64,000 bases of DNA. It comes from JAVKBW01 sp964352715 (GTDB lineage Bacteria > Pseudomonadota > Alphaproteobacteria > UBA8366 > Aestuariispiraceae). This document shows positions 40,541-50,754 of this stretch, piece after piece. Location of the stretch: NCBI GenBank assembly GCA_964352715.1, contig CAYGSU010000009.1, positions 10,210 through 74,209 on the forward strand. The letters run 5' to 3'. The notes beneath the pieces are model-generated. The model made no database searches. It worked only from the letters and a program-made list of their open reading frames with translations, and was not told the origin of the DNA. Numbering within the stretch: the first letter of the stretch is position 1; every line of letters begins with the position of its first letter. The translations under genes and the position numbers were made by a program.

Positions 40541-41325
40541 AAGCTCTCCGGAAAATTCGCCTTCGTCCGACTGGTGCGGTTGAACGGCGGCTTTATCTGT
40601 CCGCGAAAGTACTTGGCGACCAGCGCCTGCCATGTAGCGGCGGGATTCTGGCCGGATGCTTCGCACAGCCAGAAAAACCAGCGTGTTCCGGCGGCGACAT
40701 GCTGTATTTCGTCGTCATGAATAACTGTCAGAATTGACGCGCTTGCTGGATCGCCGACCTTGTTCAGCCGGTCGATCATCGTCGGGGTTACGTCCAGTCC
40801 TCTGGCTTCCAGCACCATCGGTACGACGGCGAGCCGGGCCTGCAGGTCATGCGCCGTTGTCTGGGCGGCCTGCCACAACCCGTCATGTGCCGGCAAATCG
40901 CCATAGCTGGCCCCCAATTCGTTCAGGCGATCCTGCAGCAGCAGAAAGTGCCGTGCTTCATCGTTGGCCACAGCTACCCAGTCGTCGTAGAAACTGCGCG
41001 GCAGGGCAGGATGATGTGCGGTGAACCGGCCAACGATGTCCCAGGCAAGATCGATGGCGTTCAGTTCGATATGGGCGAGTGCGTGCAGCAGGGCGATACG
41101 GCCTTCTGGCCCGGCGGTGATCCGGCGCCGGGGCATTTTTCCCGGCGATAGCAGAACCGGCCGGTCCTGCCGGGAAGGACGGTCAGGCAGAACGCCTTCG
41201 CCCGGTTCGGTAATGTCACCGCCAACCCATTGCGCCGCCCATCGGCGGGACACACTGGCTTTCTTTACCGGATCGGCTATCGACAGAACGTCGATGGCGG
41301 CGTCGCACAGATTTTGTGTCGTCAA
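40516..41325 (-). CDS. DUF455 ferritin-like protein
   Basis: 269 residues. Three helices carry Glu/His pairs spaced as in ferritin-like di-iron proteins: AHIELNAIDLAWD, NDEARHFLLLQDRLNELG and HDDEIQHVAAGTRWF. The conserved C-terminus KPPFNRTSRTKANFPESFY is a DUF455 mark. The role is unknown; distant likeness to the tRNA hydroxylase MiaE is only structural. The start is a TTG at 41325 that overlaps the bcp stop as TTGA; no ATG fits. Confidence 0.85.
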   Translation of the reverse strand: MTTQNLCDAAIDVLSIADPVKKASVSRRWAAQWVGGDITEPGEGVLPDRPSRQDRPVLLSPGKMPRRRITAGPEGRIALLHALAHIELNAIDLAWDIVGRFTAHHPALPRSFYDDWVAVANDEARHFLLLQDRLNELGASYGDLPAHDGLWQAAQTTAHDLQARLAVVPMVLEARGLDVTPTMIDRLNKVGDPASASILTVIHDDEIQHVAAGTRWFFWLCEASGQNPAATWQALVAKYFRGQIKPPFNRTSRTKANFPESFYDPDGSG

Positions 41326-41786
41326 AGGGCTTTTGCGGCTTCCAGCACGTCTTCGACATGCCCGGGCACCTTAACTTTGGGCCATGCCTGGGCAATCGCG
41401 CCTTTCTTGTCGACAAGGAAAGTGCATCGCGTAATGCCTTCGTATTCCTTGCCGTACATTTTCTTGATGCCCCAGGCGCCATAGTCTTCGCAGACGGTCG
41501 AATCCTTGTCCGACGCGAGAATGAAGTTCAGATCGTACTTGGTCTTGAACTTGTCGTGTTTGGCGGCGGTATCCTTGCTGATCCCGATGATGGTGACGCC
41601 AAGCTTGTCGAAGGCGTTCTTCTGGTCGCGAAAACCCTGCGCTTCCTTGGTGCAGCCGGGCGTATCGTCCTTCGGGTAGAAGTACACCACGACAGGCTTC
41701 CCTTTCAGGGCTGACAGGGTCACCGAACCGCCGCCGTCTGTCGGAAGGGTAAAGTCGGGTGCCGGATCGCCGATATTCAAGGCCAT
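41322..41786 (-). CDS. bcp: Thioredoxin-dependent peroxiredoxin (BCP family)
   Basis: 154 residues. Peroxidatic Cys45 in YPKDDTPGCTKEAQGFRD. The nearby resolving cysteine of E. coli BCP (five residues later) is replaced by alanine, so this is not the CxxxxC type; Cys99 (DSTVCEDYG) is the next candidate partner. It reduces organic and hydrogen peroxides in the cytosol. It lies between glnE and the DUF455 gene on one strand and overlaps the latter by four bases. Confidence 0.95.
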   Translation of the reverse strand: MALNIGDPAPDFTLPTDGGGSVTLSALKGKPVVVYFYPKDDTPGCTKEAQGFRDQKNAFDKLGVTIIGISKDTAAKHDKFKTKYDLNFILASDKDSTVCEDYGAWGIKKMYGKEYEGITRCTFLVDKKGAIAQAWPKVKVPGHVEDVLEAAKAL

Positions 41787-41845
41787 GATATCTCTCTCAT
41801 CGTGTTGGTTTCAGAAGTTGCCTCTAGACATATAGAACTGTTGCG

Positions 41846-44800
41846 TCATGTGGAAAGCAGCCTGTCAAAGATGCGACAAACCGTTTGCGCCTTTTCCTCC
41901 ATCTCAGCCCGCAGGTCTTTCAGGCTCTCGAAGGTCCCGGTGCCGTTGCCCGCCGCTTTCAACACCGCGCGAACCTGTCCTTCCGGCGCTGTTTCCTCGT
42001 CGAAAGCTTCACGGGTCAGAACCCTGATCACTGACTGGATGTTCCGCCACATCGTAAGCGCATCGACAAGCGTGTCCGCGGCTTCCTTTTCAAGCAACCC
42101 GGCATCCCTGAGTGCATAAAGCGCATTCGCCGTATTGGGATTCAGGCAGTCAGGATGCGCGTCGGCATGCAACAACTGCAGAAACTGGGCAATGAACTCA
42201 ACATCGATCAAGCCACCGGGTCGGTATTTCATGTCCCACGGATTATCGCCTGGAAATTCGTTGGCGATGCGGACCCGCATCGAGCGGATGTCCTCGACCA
42301 GCTTGGCAGGGTCACGGGCCTGGCAAAGGCCCTTGGCGATGGCGGCATCGACCTTTTTCTGCATACCGTCGGAGCCGCAGATAAAGCGCGCGCGGGTCAG
42401 GGCCATGTGTTCCCAGGTCCAGGCCTCGCCCTGATAATAGCCCGTGAACCGTTCAAGCATTGTAGCAACAGGGCCGGAATTTCCACCGGGCCGCAGCCTG
42501 GTATCGACATCGAACAGCGGGCCTTCGGCGGTTTGCGCCGTGATCGCCGTAATCGCCCGCTGGCAAAGCCGCAGATAGTAGGTGGAAGGCCCCAGCGGCT
42601 TCGGTCCGTCGGATCCTTCAACATCCGGCGGCACATCGTAAATGAAAACCAGATCCAGATCGGATTTCGGGGCCAGCTCCCGTCCGCCGAACTTGCCGAG
42701 GGCGACAATGGCATGGCCGCCGCCGGGCAGAGTGCCGTGCTGTTCGGCATAGGATCGGACGACTTCAGGAAGCAGGTGTTGCAGGGCCGTTTCCGCACAA
42801 TCAGTCAGGATTTCGGCGTGTTCCCGCGCGAAGTAGCGGCCCTGCATGATGCCGACGCCGACCTGGAAAAACCTGTCGGCGACCCAGCTTCGGCAGATGT
42901 CCAGAATGTCCTCGTAATCGCGTGCCTGGCTTAACGCGGACTCAATCGAGCTGTCCCGGTTGTGTTCATCATTACCGGTCATCGTTGTGCCGCCGGTATC
43001 CAGCAGGCTATCCAGCAACAACGGGCGGCGCATCAAACGGTCGGCCAGGCCGGGGGCCGCGCCCATGATTTCGGCCACCAGATCGAGCAGTGCCGGATTG
43101 GCCTGAAACAGGGCGAACAACTGCACCCCGGCAGGCAGGCCTTCCAGGAACCCGTCGAATCTCGAGAACGCCTGATCGGGGTCCGGTGTTTTTGAAAGCG
43201 CGACAAGCAGCAATGGCATCAGTTCTGTCAGGATCTGACGCGACCGTTCGCTTCGGGTCGCCCGATAGCGGCCGCGATGCCAGGTCCGCACCCGACCCGC
43301 GACATGCGACGGCGTTTTGAACCCCATGTCGGTCAGGGTTGCTATTGTGTCCGGATCATCGTCTTCACCGGTGAAGACCAGCGCCCCGCCGCCGCCGAGT
43401 TCCGGCGATTCCTCGAACAGGCCGGCGTAATGGCGTTCGACGGTTTCCAGATGACCCCGCAGGGTCTGCCGAAAAGCTGCCGGATCGGTAAACCCCATGA
43501 AGCCGCCAAGGTGGTCAATCGCATCGGCTTCCGTAGGCAGGGTCTGGGTTTGGGTGTCGTTGATCATTTGCAGCCGGTGTTCCAGCGTGCGCAGGAAGTC
43601 GTAGCTGGCCGACAGTTCCGTCACCGCCTGCGGTGTCGTATGCGCGCGTCCCGCCAGGGCGCGCAGGGCGCTCAAAGTGTTGCGGTCGCGCAGGCTCGGG
43701 TCTCTGCCGCCCCAGATCAGCTGCTGGGTCTGGGCGAAAAATTCAATTTCCCGAATACCGCCCCGGCCGGTCTTGATGTTATGGCCTTCTATCGCGATTT
43801 TCGCGCCGCCACGATGGGCGTTGATCTGCCTTTTTATCGAGTGGATATCCTGAATGGCGGCGAAATCAAGATGTTTCCGCCACACGAACGGGCGGATGTC
43901 GGTCAGGAAATGCTCGCCCAGAGCGAAATCTCCGGCGACCGGCCGCGCCTTGATCATGGCGGCCCGTTCCCAGTTCTGACCGACACTTTCATAATAGGAA
44001 ATGGCGGCGTTGACCGTCAGCGCGATCGGGGTCATGCCGGGGTCCGGTCGCAATCTCAGATCCGTCCGGAAAACATAACCATCGGCGGTACGCTGGTCCA
44101 TCAGTCGCACCACGGTCTGGGTGGCTCGGATCATTTCCTTGCGCAAGCGGTCGGCATCCTTCGCACCGATCTTCTGCGGATCGTACAGGGCGATGATATC
44201 GATATCGCTGGAATAATTCAGTTCGCCAGCACCGAGTTTGCCCATGCCCAGAAAGACGAAACCGGGATGCGGTGCACCCGCTTCGCCGCGCGGGGCTTCC
44301 AGAACGCCCTGGCGGACAAGGTCGGCCAGCGCCCACTGCGTTGCGGCATCAAGGCTTGACGAGGCGAAATCGCTCAACGCCCGTGTAACAGCGGGAAGGG
44401 TCCATGCCTGCGAAATATCGGCCAGGGCTATCAGCAGGGCGGCGCGCCGTTTCAACTGCCGTAATGTCTTCTCGACCTTCGCGATATCCGTGTCGTCGCG
44501 GCCCGCCGTTGCTGTTTCGGAAAGCACTGTCTTCCAGCAGGGGTCCAGGCCGGTTTCAAACAGGTCGAGGGCGAAGCCTGGGTCGCGGATCGCAAGCCCG
44601 GTCAGGTACGGGCTGTAGGCGAACAGAATGTCGAGCAGACCTGCCGCCGCGTCTTTCTGTGTCAGCTTGTCAAACCGGGTCGCCAGTTCGTCATCCCGCT
44701 GCAGGACTTCGACCCATCTTTCACGCCCGACGTCGATGCGACCGGCATCGGCATCTGGCGGTTTCGGTGCGGAACCTGCAATGTTATCAAGAAAGTGCAT
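41846..44800 (-). CDS. glnE: Bifunctional glutamine synthetase adenylyltransferase/deadenylase
   Basis: 984 residues, the normal length. There are two nucleotidyltransferase domains. The N-terminal one has GMGKLGAGELNYSSDIDII at about 185-203 (AMP removal), and the C-terminal one has ALGKFGGRELAPKSDLDLV near 700-720 (AMP addition), each with the DxD metal pair. It tunes glutamine synthetase to nitrogen supply through PII. AAGGGGAAGG lies just before the ATG. bcp and DUF455 follow on the same strand. Confidence 0.96.
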   Translation of the reverse strand: MHFLDNIAGSAPKPPDADAGRIDVGRERWVEVLQRDDELATRFDKLTQKDAAAGLLDILFAYSPYLTGLAIRDPGFALDLFETGLDPCWKTVLSETATAGRDDTDIAKVEKTLRQLKRRAALLIALADISQAWTLPAVTRALSDFASSSLDAATQWALADLVRQGVLEAPRGEAGAPHPGFVFLGMGKLGAGELNYSSDIDIIALYDPQKIGAKDADRLRKEMIRATQTVVRLMDQRTADGYVFRTDLRLRPDPGMTPIALTVNAAISYYESVGQNWERAAMIKARPVAGDFALGEHFLTDIRPFVWRKHLDFAAIQDIHSIKRQINAHRGGAKIAIEGHNIKTGRGGIREIEFFAQTQQLIWGGRDPSLRDRNTLSALRALAGRAHTTPQAVTELSASYDFLRTLEHRLQMINDTQTQTLPTEADAIDHLGGFMGFTDPAAFRQTLRGHLETVERHYAGLFEESPELGGGGALVFTGEDDDPDTIATLTDMGFKTPSHVAGRVRTWHRGRYRATRSERSRQILTELMPLLLVALSKTPDPDQAFSRFDGFLEGLPAGVQLFALFQANPALLDLVAEIMGAAPGLADRLMRRPLLLDSLLDTGGTTMTGNDEHNRDSSIESALSQARDYEDILDICRSWVADRFFQVGVGIMQGRYFAREHAEILTDCAETALQHLLPEVVRSYAEQHGTLPGGGHAIVALGKFGGRELAPKSDLDLVFIYDVPPDVEGSDGPKPLGPSTYYLRLCQRAITAITAQTAEGPLFDVDTRLRPGGNSGPVATMLERFTGYYQGEAWTWEHMALTRARFICGSDGMQKKVDAAIAKGLCQARDPAKLVEDIRSMRVRIANEFPGDNPWDMKYRPGGLIDVEFIAQFLQLLHADAHPDCLNPNTANALYALRDAGLLEKEAADTLVDALTMWRNIQSVIRVLTREAFDEETAPEGQVRAVLKAAGNGTGTFESLKDLRAEMEEKAQTVCRIFDRLLST

Positions 44801-44929
44801 GCCTTCCCCTTGTTCAGCATGGCCGAACTACGCTACGCCGAACTATAAGGCCTATGTTTGCCGACTCTACAATAGACGGCACCCGTGATTTGATCTGGCA
44901 GGCCGCCCAAAGCGGCGATTGGCGCAAAC

Positions 44930-47900
44930 TTGACAACGAAGCGAAGCTTTCGGATTGCATTGGAAATACTGGCAGGTCTGGTCGCCGGATTTGCCCTGCT
45001 TGTGGGCATTGGGCTGTGGCGACTGTCCACCGGTCCTGTTTCGCTGTCGTTTTTAACGCCCGCTATCCAGGAATCCCTGAAGGACCCGGACGGCCCGTTC
45101 GATGTCTCCATCGGCGATACGGTTCTGACCTGGGCCGGATGGGACAGAGCGGTCGACATCATGATCCGTAATGTCACCCTGCGCAGACAGGGTGAACGGC
45201 CCGTCGCCGTTCTGCCGCGGGTTTCGCTGGGCCTGTCCTTGAAGTCGCTGGTCAATGGGGTGATCGCACCGACCAGCATCGAAATCCTGTCTCCGGCCGT
45301 TGCCGTCCGGCGCTATGCCGATGGCCGGTTCGCCTTCGGACTTTCCGGGGCCAACCTGGACGAACTGGTCGAGGAAACAACAGGCGAGGAAGAGCCACCG
45401 CAAGGACCGCTGTCGCTTGCCATGCTCGATCAGATTCTGAATCCGACCGACAGCAACAGCCGCCTCGCCGAACTGGAAACGATCAGCGTTCTTGGCGCCA
45501 CGACAACCATTGTCGATGACTATGCGGGCGTAACATGGCGTCTGCCCGACACGAATATCGTTCTCGTCAAGGAACGGCGGGAACTGCGCGGCAATATCAG
45601 CGTTCGGCTTGAAACCGAAGACACATCGACCAGCCTGTCGGGGGTTTTGCTGCACGCATACGGGTCCGACGGGGTTCAGATTTCCGTCTCGTTTCAGGAC
45701 CTGTCGCCCGGTCTGCTGGCCCGCGCGATACCGGAAGCAGCACCCATTCGCGATATCGACGTTGATGTCAGCGGGTCCGTTTCATTCGGGCTGAAGCTGG
45801 ACGGCAGGCCGGAGACACTGGAATATTCTCTGCAAAGCACTCTCGGCTCGATAACGGGGTCATTGCGTCTGGCCGATGGTGACAGCCGCATTCTGGCAGA
45901 TGGCCGTGTAGAACAGATCGATACCGCCGCACTCGCCAAGGCGGTGCCCGAACTTCCGGAATTGAAGCATTTTCGGTCGAAAATCTCCGGAAGTTTCTCG
46001 CTGATTGCGCGGCGCGACGGTTTCATTGAACACGCCGAAGTCGACCTTACCGGGTCGGAGGGCGTGTTGTCGGTGCCGGAAGCCGGGCTTGCCGATATCG
46101 CCTTTCGCGCTGCCTCCCTGTCCGGGCGGGTGGAAGACAATTTTGGGGTTGTTGTCATCGACAACCTGTCGCTCGATGTTCTCGAAGAAACCGCAATTCT
46201 GGTCACCGGTTCGGCCCTTTCCGATGGCGTCACCTACGCACTTGATATCGGGGCGCAGGTTCTTTCGGCACAATTCGCCGATATCATGCCGTTGTGGCCG
46301 GATGGGGTTGGCAGCGACGCAAAGGACTGGCTGGAACCCAACCTTCCTGCCGCCTACATTCCGAACGCCGAGATTTCATTGCGCGGATCGATGCCGGTCA
46401 ACGATCCGGCAGCGCTTGAGATTACGTCGATGGACGGCGCAATGGATATCGAAGATGCCGAGGTGCATTACCGAAGACCCTTGCCGCCGGTTACCGGGAT
46501 CAGCGGCAGGGCTGTATTCGGGGTCAACTGGATGAAGATCGATACGACCGGTGGAACCGTCGAAGGCGGGCTCGAACTGCAGGACGGCGTGGTCCATCTG
46601 ACGGATCTGGGCGGGTACGATAACGCCGAAATTTCGATCAAGGTGAAGACGCCGCTACAATCAGCGCTTACCCTGCTGGACAGTGACCCTTTCCATCTGA
46701 TTTCCAAGCTCGATATTGATCCGAGCACGATGCGCGGCACAGGCGTTGTCGACGCCTATTTCGCCTTTCCGCTCAGCAAGACGCTCACGACCGATGAAAT
46801 GACTTATCGCGCGACGGCTCGTGCCACCGATGTGGAAATGGACAAGGCGCCGCTGAATACGCAACTGACCGGCGGCACCGTCGATCTATGGCTGGACAAT
46901 GACGGAATGGATGTTTCAGGCACGGTTCAGATGAACCGCATTCCAGCGCTGGTCAACTGGCGGGAAAGCTTCAGCGATGCATCGCCGGTCCGGTCGAGCT
47001 ATTCAGTCAAGGCGACACTTTCGGAGCGCCAGCTGCGGGACCTTGTTCTCGACACACAAGGAATGGCGACCGGGCTGTTTGGCATTGCGCTTGATTACAA
47101 CAGTTACCGTGATGGCAGGAATGTTATCGATATCAGAGCCGATTTGCGGCGCAGCACCCTGACGCTCGATCTTCTTCCCTGGAAGAAAGAGCGCGGCATA
47201 CCCGGCAACCTGACGATGACGATGAAATACGGAAATGACGGACCCGTGAAAATCGAAAATCTGCTCCTGTCGAGTGCGGATTTCAAGGCCTCCGGGTCGA
47301 TGACGCTTGCGCCGAACTTCGAACGGTTCGTGTCAGCCAAAATCGACAGCCTCAGCTATCAGGGCGGCTCCGCCAACGGCACGGTGGAAATGGATGCAGC
47401 GGGTAAATACAGGATAGATGTGAAAGGTGAGTCCATCGACGTTGCGCATTTTCTGGAAGATGACGGCATTCGTGAAACACCGGAAGAAAAGCTGGCTAAT
47501 CGGGGTCCTCGGCTCGACCTGAAGGCGGATTTTGAAAAGGTGACGGCCGGACCGGATCGCCGGTTGAACGACGTTCAGTTTTCCATGGCGCATGACGGGC
47601 TGGATGTCGAAGTGCTGGCGCTACGCTCGCGGGTTGATGGCGGCGGCAAGCTGTCGATCGATTTCCGACCGGCCGCTGTCGGACAGACCCTGTCGATAAA
47701 GGCGGACAATGCAGGCAGGGCAATGGCTGCGCTGGACTGGACCGACCGGGTTGAAGGCGGCACGCTTTCGCTGCAGGGGTCGCGCCCTTCCGCCAACGAT
47801 CCGCTGGTCGGCACCGTGCAGATCGAACGCTTCACCCTGATCAATGCGCCGGTTCTCGCCAAGCTGCTTGAATTCATGTCGCTGACAGGCATCGTCTCTG

Positions 47901-48322
47901 CTCTTGGCCAACAGGGGCTCGATTTTACCAGGATGGATGGCGAGTTCACCTTCCAGGACGGGTATCTGAATTTCAAACAGGCAAAGGCCTATGGGTCGTC
48001 GATCGCGGTGACAGCGAACGGCTTTGTCGATTCCGATTCGAATTTCATTGAACTGACCGGCACAATTATCCCAGCCTATACGTTCAACCGCGTGCTGGAA
48101 TCCATTCCGGTAATTGGCGATATTCTGGCTGGTGAGGACGGCGGCATTCTGGCTGCCAACTATGCTGTTGAAGGCCCGATTGAAGATCCCACGGTATCAG
48201 TCAATCCGCTGTCAGCCCTGGCGCCTGGTATCCTTCGCCGTATCTTTTCCGCCGGTGAAGGCGATGCCTCATCCGGGGCTGAAAAGCTCAAGGAATTCAA
48301 GGAAGTTCAGCAAAACCGATAG
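44930..48322 (+). CDS. YhdP/AsmA-like inner-membrane protein (DUF3971 and AsmA-C domains)
   Basis: 1130 residues. One N-terminal membrane anchor (about 9-31), then a very long periplasmic body of beta-rich repeats. The middle has the DUF3971-type segment (LEITSMDGAMDIEDAEVHYRR onward), and the end has the AsmA_2-type region with FTRMDGEFTFQDGYLNFKQ, AVTANGFVDSDSNFIELTG and VNPLSALAPGILRRIF. YhdP, TamB and AsmA-like proteins are now viewed as bridges that move phospholipids to the outer membrane. No ATG fits; TTG 44930 gives the basic N-terminus MTTKRSFRIAL before the anchor. Divergent from glnE. Confidence 0.88.
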   Translation: MTTKRSFRIALEILAGLVAGFALLVGIGLWRLSTGPVSLSFLTPAIQESLKDPDGPFDVSIGDTVLTWAGWDRAVDIMIRNVTLRRQGERPVAVLPRVSLGLSLKSLVNGVIAPTSIEILSPAVAVRRYADGRFAFGLSGANLDELVEETTGEEEPPQGPLSLAMLDQILNPTDSNSRLAELETISVLGATTTIVDDYAGVTWRLPDTNIVLVKERRELRGNISVRLETEDTSTSLSGVLLHAYGSDGVQISVSFQDLSPGLLARAIPEAAPIRDIDVDVSGSVSFGLKLDGRPETLEYSLQSTLGSITGSLRLADGDSRILADGRVEQIDTAALAKAVPELPELKHFRSKISGSFSLIARRDGFIEHAEVDLTGSEGVLSVPEAGLADIAFRAASLSGRVEDNFGVVVIDNLSLDVLEETAILVTGSALSDGVTYALDIGAQVLSAQFADIMPLWPDGVGSDAKDWLEPNLPAAYIPNAEISLRGSMPVNDPAALEITSMDGAMDIEDAEVHYRRPLPPVTGISGRAVFGVNWMKIDTTGGTVEGGLELQDGVVHLTDLGGYDNAEISIKVKTPLQSALTLLDSDPFHLISKLDIDPSTMRGTGVVDAYFAFPLSKTLTTDEMTYRATARATDVEMDKAPLNTQLTGGTVDLWLDNDGMDVSGTVQMNRIPALVNWRESFSDASPVRSSYSVKATLSERQLRDLVLDTQGMATGLFGIALDYNSYRDGRNVIDIRADLRRSTLTLDLLPWKKERGIPGNLTMTMKYGNDGPVKIENLLLSSADFKASGSMTLAPNFERFVSAKIDSLSYQGGSANGTVEMDAAGKYRIDVKGESIDVAHFLEDDGIRETPEEKLANRGPRLDLKADFEKVTAGPDRRLNDVQFSMAHDGLDVEVLALRSRVDGGGKLSIDFRPAAVGQTLSIKADNAGRAMAALDWTDRVEGGTLSLQGSRPSANDPLVGTVQIERFTLINAPVLAKLLEFMSLTGIVSALGQQGLDFTRMDGEFTFQDGYLNFKQAKAYGSSIAVTANGFVDSDSNFIELTGTIIPAYTFNRVLESIPVIGDILAGEDGGILAANYAVEGPIEDPTVSVNPLSALAPGILRRIFSAGEGDASSGAEKLKEFKEVQQNR

Positions 48323-48329
48323 GGGGCTT

Positions 48330-49583
48330 CTAAGCCGCTCTGACAAGGACGTGCTTTTTCTTGCCCATCGACAGTTTCAGAGCGCCTTCAGCGCCCAGAT
48401 CACCCGCCGTGACGACAAGGCTGTCGTCGTCGACCCGCGCATCGTTCAGCTTCACGCCGCCGCCCTTGATCATCCGACGCGCTTCGGAATTGCTCGCCGT
48501 CAGTTCTGTCCGGGTCAGCAAGGCCAGTATGCCCATGCCGGCTTTCAGTTCTTCTGCCGGAATATCAATTGTTGGCAGCGTGGCTGCGTGGGTATTTTCC
48601 ACGAATGTCTTGCGAGCGGCTTCCGAAGCTTCGCGTGCGGCCGATTCACCACGGGCCAGAGCCGTTGCGGCATCCGCCAGCACCTTCTTTGCCTCGTTGA
48701 TCTCGGCGCCCTGCAACGTTTCCAGTCTGGAAATCTCATCGAGCGGCAGGTCGGTGAACAGTTTCAGGAATCGCCCGACATCAGCGTCTTCCGTATTGCG
48801 CCAGAACTGCCAGTAATCGAACGCCGTCAGCCGGTCTTCATTCAGCCAGACCGCACCGTCCGCCGTCTTGCCCATCTTCGCGCCGCTCGACGTGGTAATC
48901 AGCGGAACGGTAACGCCGAAAAGCTCCGCACCGTCCGACCGGCGCGCAAGTTCGATACCATTGACGATGTTGCCCCATTGGTCAGACCCGCCCATCTGCA
49001 GCTTGCAGTCATAGCGTTTGGCCAGTTCCATGAAGTCGTAGGCCTGCAGGATCATGTAGTTGAATTCCAGGAACGACAAAGGCTGTTCGCGTTCAAGCCG
49101 CATTCGCACACTGTCAAAGGTCAGCATGCGGTTGACGGAAAAATGCCGTCCGACATCGCGCAGGAAGTCGATGTAGTTCAGGCCGCGCAGCCAGTCGTCG
49201 TTGTTGACCATGATGGCGTCGGTCGGCCCGTCGCCAAAGGTCAGGTACTGTTCAAAGCAGGATTTGATGCTGGCAAGGTTCGCGGCAATCTGGTCGTCAG
49301 TCAGCAGCTTGCGGGCGTCATCCTTGCCGCTCGGGTCGCCGACGCGGGTCGTGCCGCCGCCCATCAGTACAATCGGCTTGTGACCGGTTTTCTGGAACCA
49401 GCGCAGCAGCATGATGGAAACCAGATGACCCACATGCAGGCTGTCGCCGGTTGCGTCATAGCCGATATAGGCGGTGATCGGCCCGGCCGCCGCCTGTGCG
49501 TCCAATCCTTCCAGATCGGTTCCCTGATGAATGAAACCGCGATCGGATATCGTTTGTAGAAAATCGGACTTGAATCGGGCCAT
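48330..49583 (-). CDS. tyrS: Tyrosyl-tRNA synthetase
   Basis: 417 residues from ATG 49583 ([20 protein letters not shown]); a TTG 12 codons upstream is less likely. Class I motifs: HVGH at 50-53 in [11 protein letters not shown] (the HIGH equivalent) and KMGKT in [11 protein letters not shown] (the KMSKS equivalent). The C-terminal S4-like domain has [17 protein letters not shown]. It charges tRNA-Tyr. It converges with the YhdP-like gene, seven bases apart, and diverges from anmK, the usual alphaproteobacterial pair. Confidence 0.97.
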   Translation of the reverse strand: MARFKSDFLQTISDRGFIHQGTDLEGLDAQAAAGPITAYIGYDATGDSLHVGHLVSIMLLRWFQKTGHKPIVLMGGGTTRVGDPSGKDDARKLLTDDQIAANLASIKSCFEQYLTFGDGPTDAIMVNNDDWLRGLNYIDFLRDVGRHFSVNRMLTFDSVRMRLEREQPLSFLEFNYMILQAYDFMELAKRYDCKLQMGGSDQWGNIVNGIELARRSDGAELFGVTVPLITTSSGAKMGKTADGAVWLNEDRLTAFDYWQFWRNTEDADVGRFLKLFTDLPLDEISRLETLQGAEINEAKKVLADAATALARGESAAREASEAARKTFVENTHAATLPTIDIPAEELKAGMGILALLTRTELTASNSEARRMIKGGGVKLNDARVDDDSLVVTAGDLGAEGALKLSMGKKKHVLVRAA

Positions 49584-49686
49584 GGTTCGGTTCCGCCGGT
49601 GAAAGTGAATATTCTTCAATGAAGGCCCGGTGAATTATCACGCCGCCACGGCTACGGCAATTGGCGGCGATGCGGGAGGAAGAACT

Positions 49687-50751
49687 ATGCGGGTAATCGG
49701 CCTGATGAGCGGAACGTCGATGGATGGCGTCGATGTCGCGATCATCGATACGGATGGACATACGGTGGCTGCGGCGCATGCGTTCCGGTCCTATCCCTAT
49801 TCAACGGAAGACCGCGATGCGATCAAGGCCGTGCTGGGTAAACGCCGGCGCGATGCCGATCTCGACGCGGCTGAAAGAAGGATCACGCAGCGGCATGTCG
49901 AGGCCATTCGCTGCACACTCGATGATGGCAACCTGCCGGTCGGCAGCATTGACCTCGTCGGCTTTCACGGTCAGACCATCACGCACGATCCGGCCAACCG
50001 TTTCACATGGCAGATCGGTGATGCACAGATGCTTGCCGATGAAATCGGCATTCCCGTGGTGCATGACTTCCGGTCAGATGATGTGGCGGCCGGCGGGCAG
50101 GGTGCGCCGCTGGCGCCGGTGTTTCACAGGGCGATTGCAGAAGGGTGGGAAAAACCGCTCGTTGTTCTCAATCTCGGCGGTGTCGCGAATGTAACCTGGA
50201 TTGGCGAGGACGGCGGCATGCTGGCGTTCGATACCGGGCCGGCAAATGCCCTGATCGACGACTGGATGATGCAAAACACCGGCGAAAAGATGGATGAAGA
50301 TGGCCGGAAGGCTGCGTCCGGCTCGATCGATCGTGCTGTTCTGGCACGGCTGCTCGACAATCCGTATTTCGCCAGGACGCCGCCAAAATCTCTGGATCGA
50401 GGCGATTTCACGCTTGATGCCATGCCGGCCCTGTCGGTTGAGGACGGGGCGGCGACGCTGACCGCGTTTACCATTGAATCCGTCGCGCTCGCGGCTTTTC
50501 CGGTGCCGCCGAAACGGATGCTGGTAGCGGGGGGCGGCGGACGAAACCCGACGATCATGAAAGGCCTTGCCGACCGGTTTCCCTGGCCTGTTGTGGCCAT
50601 AGACATGGCCGGCTGGTCAGGCGACGCTATTGAAGCGCAAGCCTTTGCCTTCATGGCGGTGCGCAGCCGTCTCGGTCTGCCGATCACCTTTCCCGGAACG
50701 ACGGGTGTCGCGCAGGAAATGACCGGCGGGAAAACAGTGAAACCGTCCTAG
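49687..50751 (+). CDS. anmK: Anhydro-N-acetylmuramic acid kinase
   Basis: 354 residues from ATG 49687 (MRVIGLMSGTSMDGVD), with GGGAGGA upstream. The phosphate-binding loop is at residues 7-16. GFHGQTITHDP, DFRSDDVAAGGQGAPLAPVFH and the ATPase-fold motif LVAGGGGRNPTIM follow. It turns anhydroMurNAc from recycled cell wall into MurNAc-6-phosphate. The neighbouring tyrS is divergent. It is relevant to the amiC and mrcA genes elsewhere in the window only by pathway. Confidence 0.95.
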   Translation: MRVIGLMSGTSMDGVDVAIIDTDGHTVAAAHAFRSYPYSTEDRDAIKAVLGKRRRDADLDAAERRITQRHVEAIRCTLDDGNLPVGSIDLVGFHGQTITHDPANRFTWQIGDAQMLADEIGIPVVHDFRSDDVAAGGQGAPLAPVFHRAIAEGWEKPLVVLNLGGVANVTWIGEDGGMLAFDTGPANALIDDWMMQNTGEKMDEDGRKAASGSIDRAVLARLLDNPYFARTPPKSLDRGDFTLDAMPALSVEDGAATLTAFTIESVALAAFPVPPKRMLVAGGGGRNPTIMKGLADRFPWPVVAIDMAGWSGDAIEAQAFAFMAVRSRLGLPITFPGTTGVAQEMTGGKTVKPS

Positions 50752-50754
50752 GGG

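Noticed and set aside
39758..40666. Open frame of 302 codons on the minus strand
   Set aside because: It is antisense to the DUF2062 gene and runs into the DUF455 gene in another frame; its composition is low-quality and no start signal is seen.
43277..44359. Open frame of 360 codons on the plus strand
   Set aside because: Antisense to glnE, whose protein is complete and has both catalytic domains.
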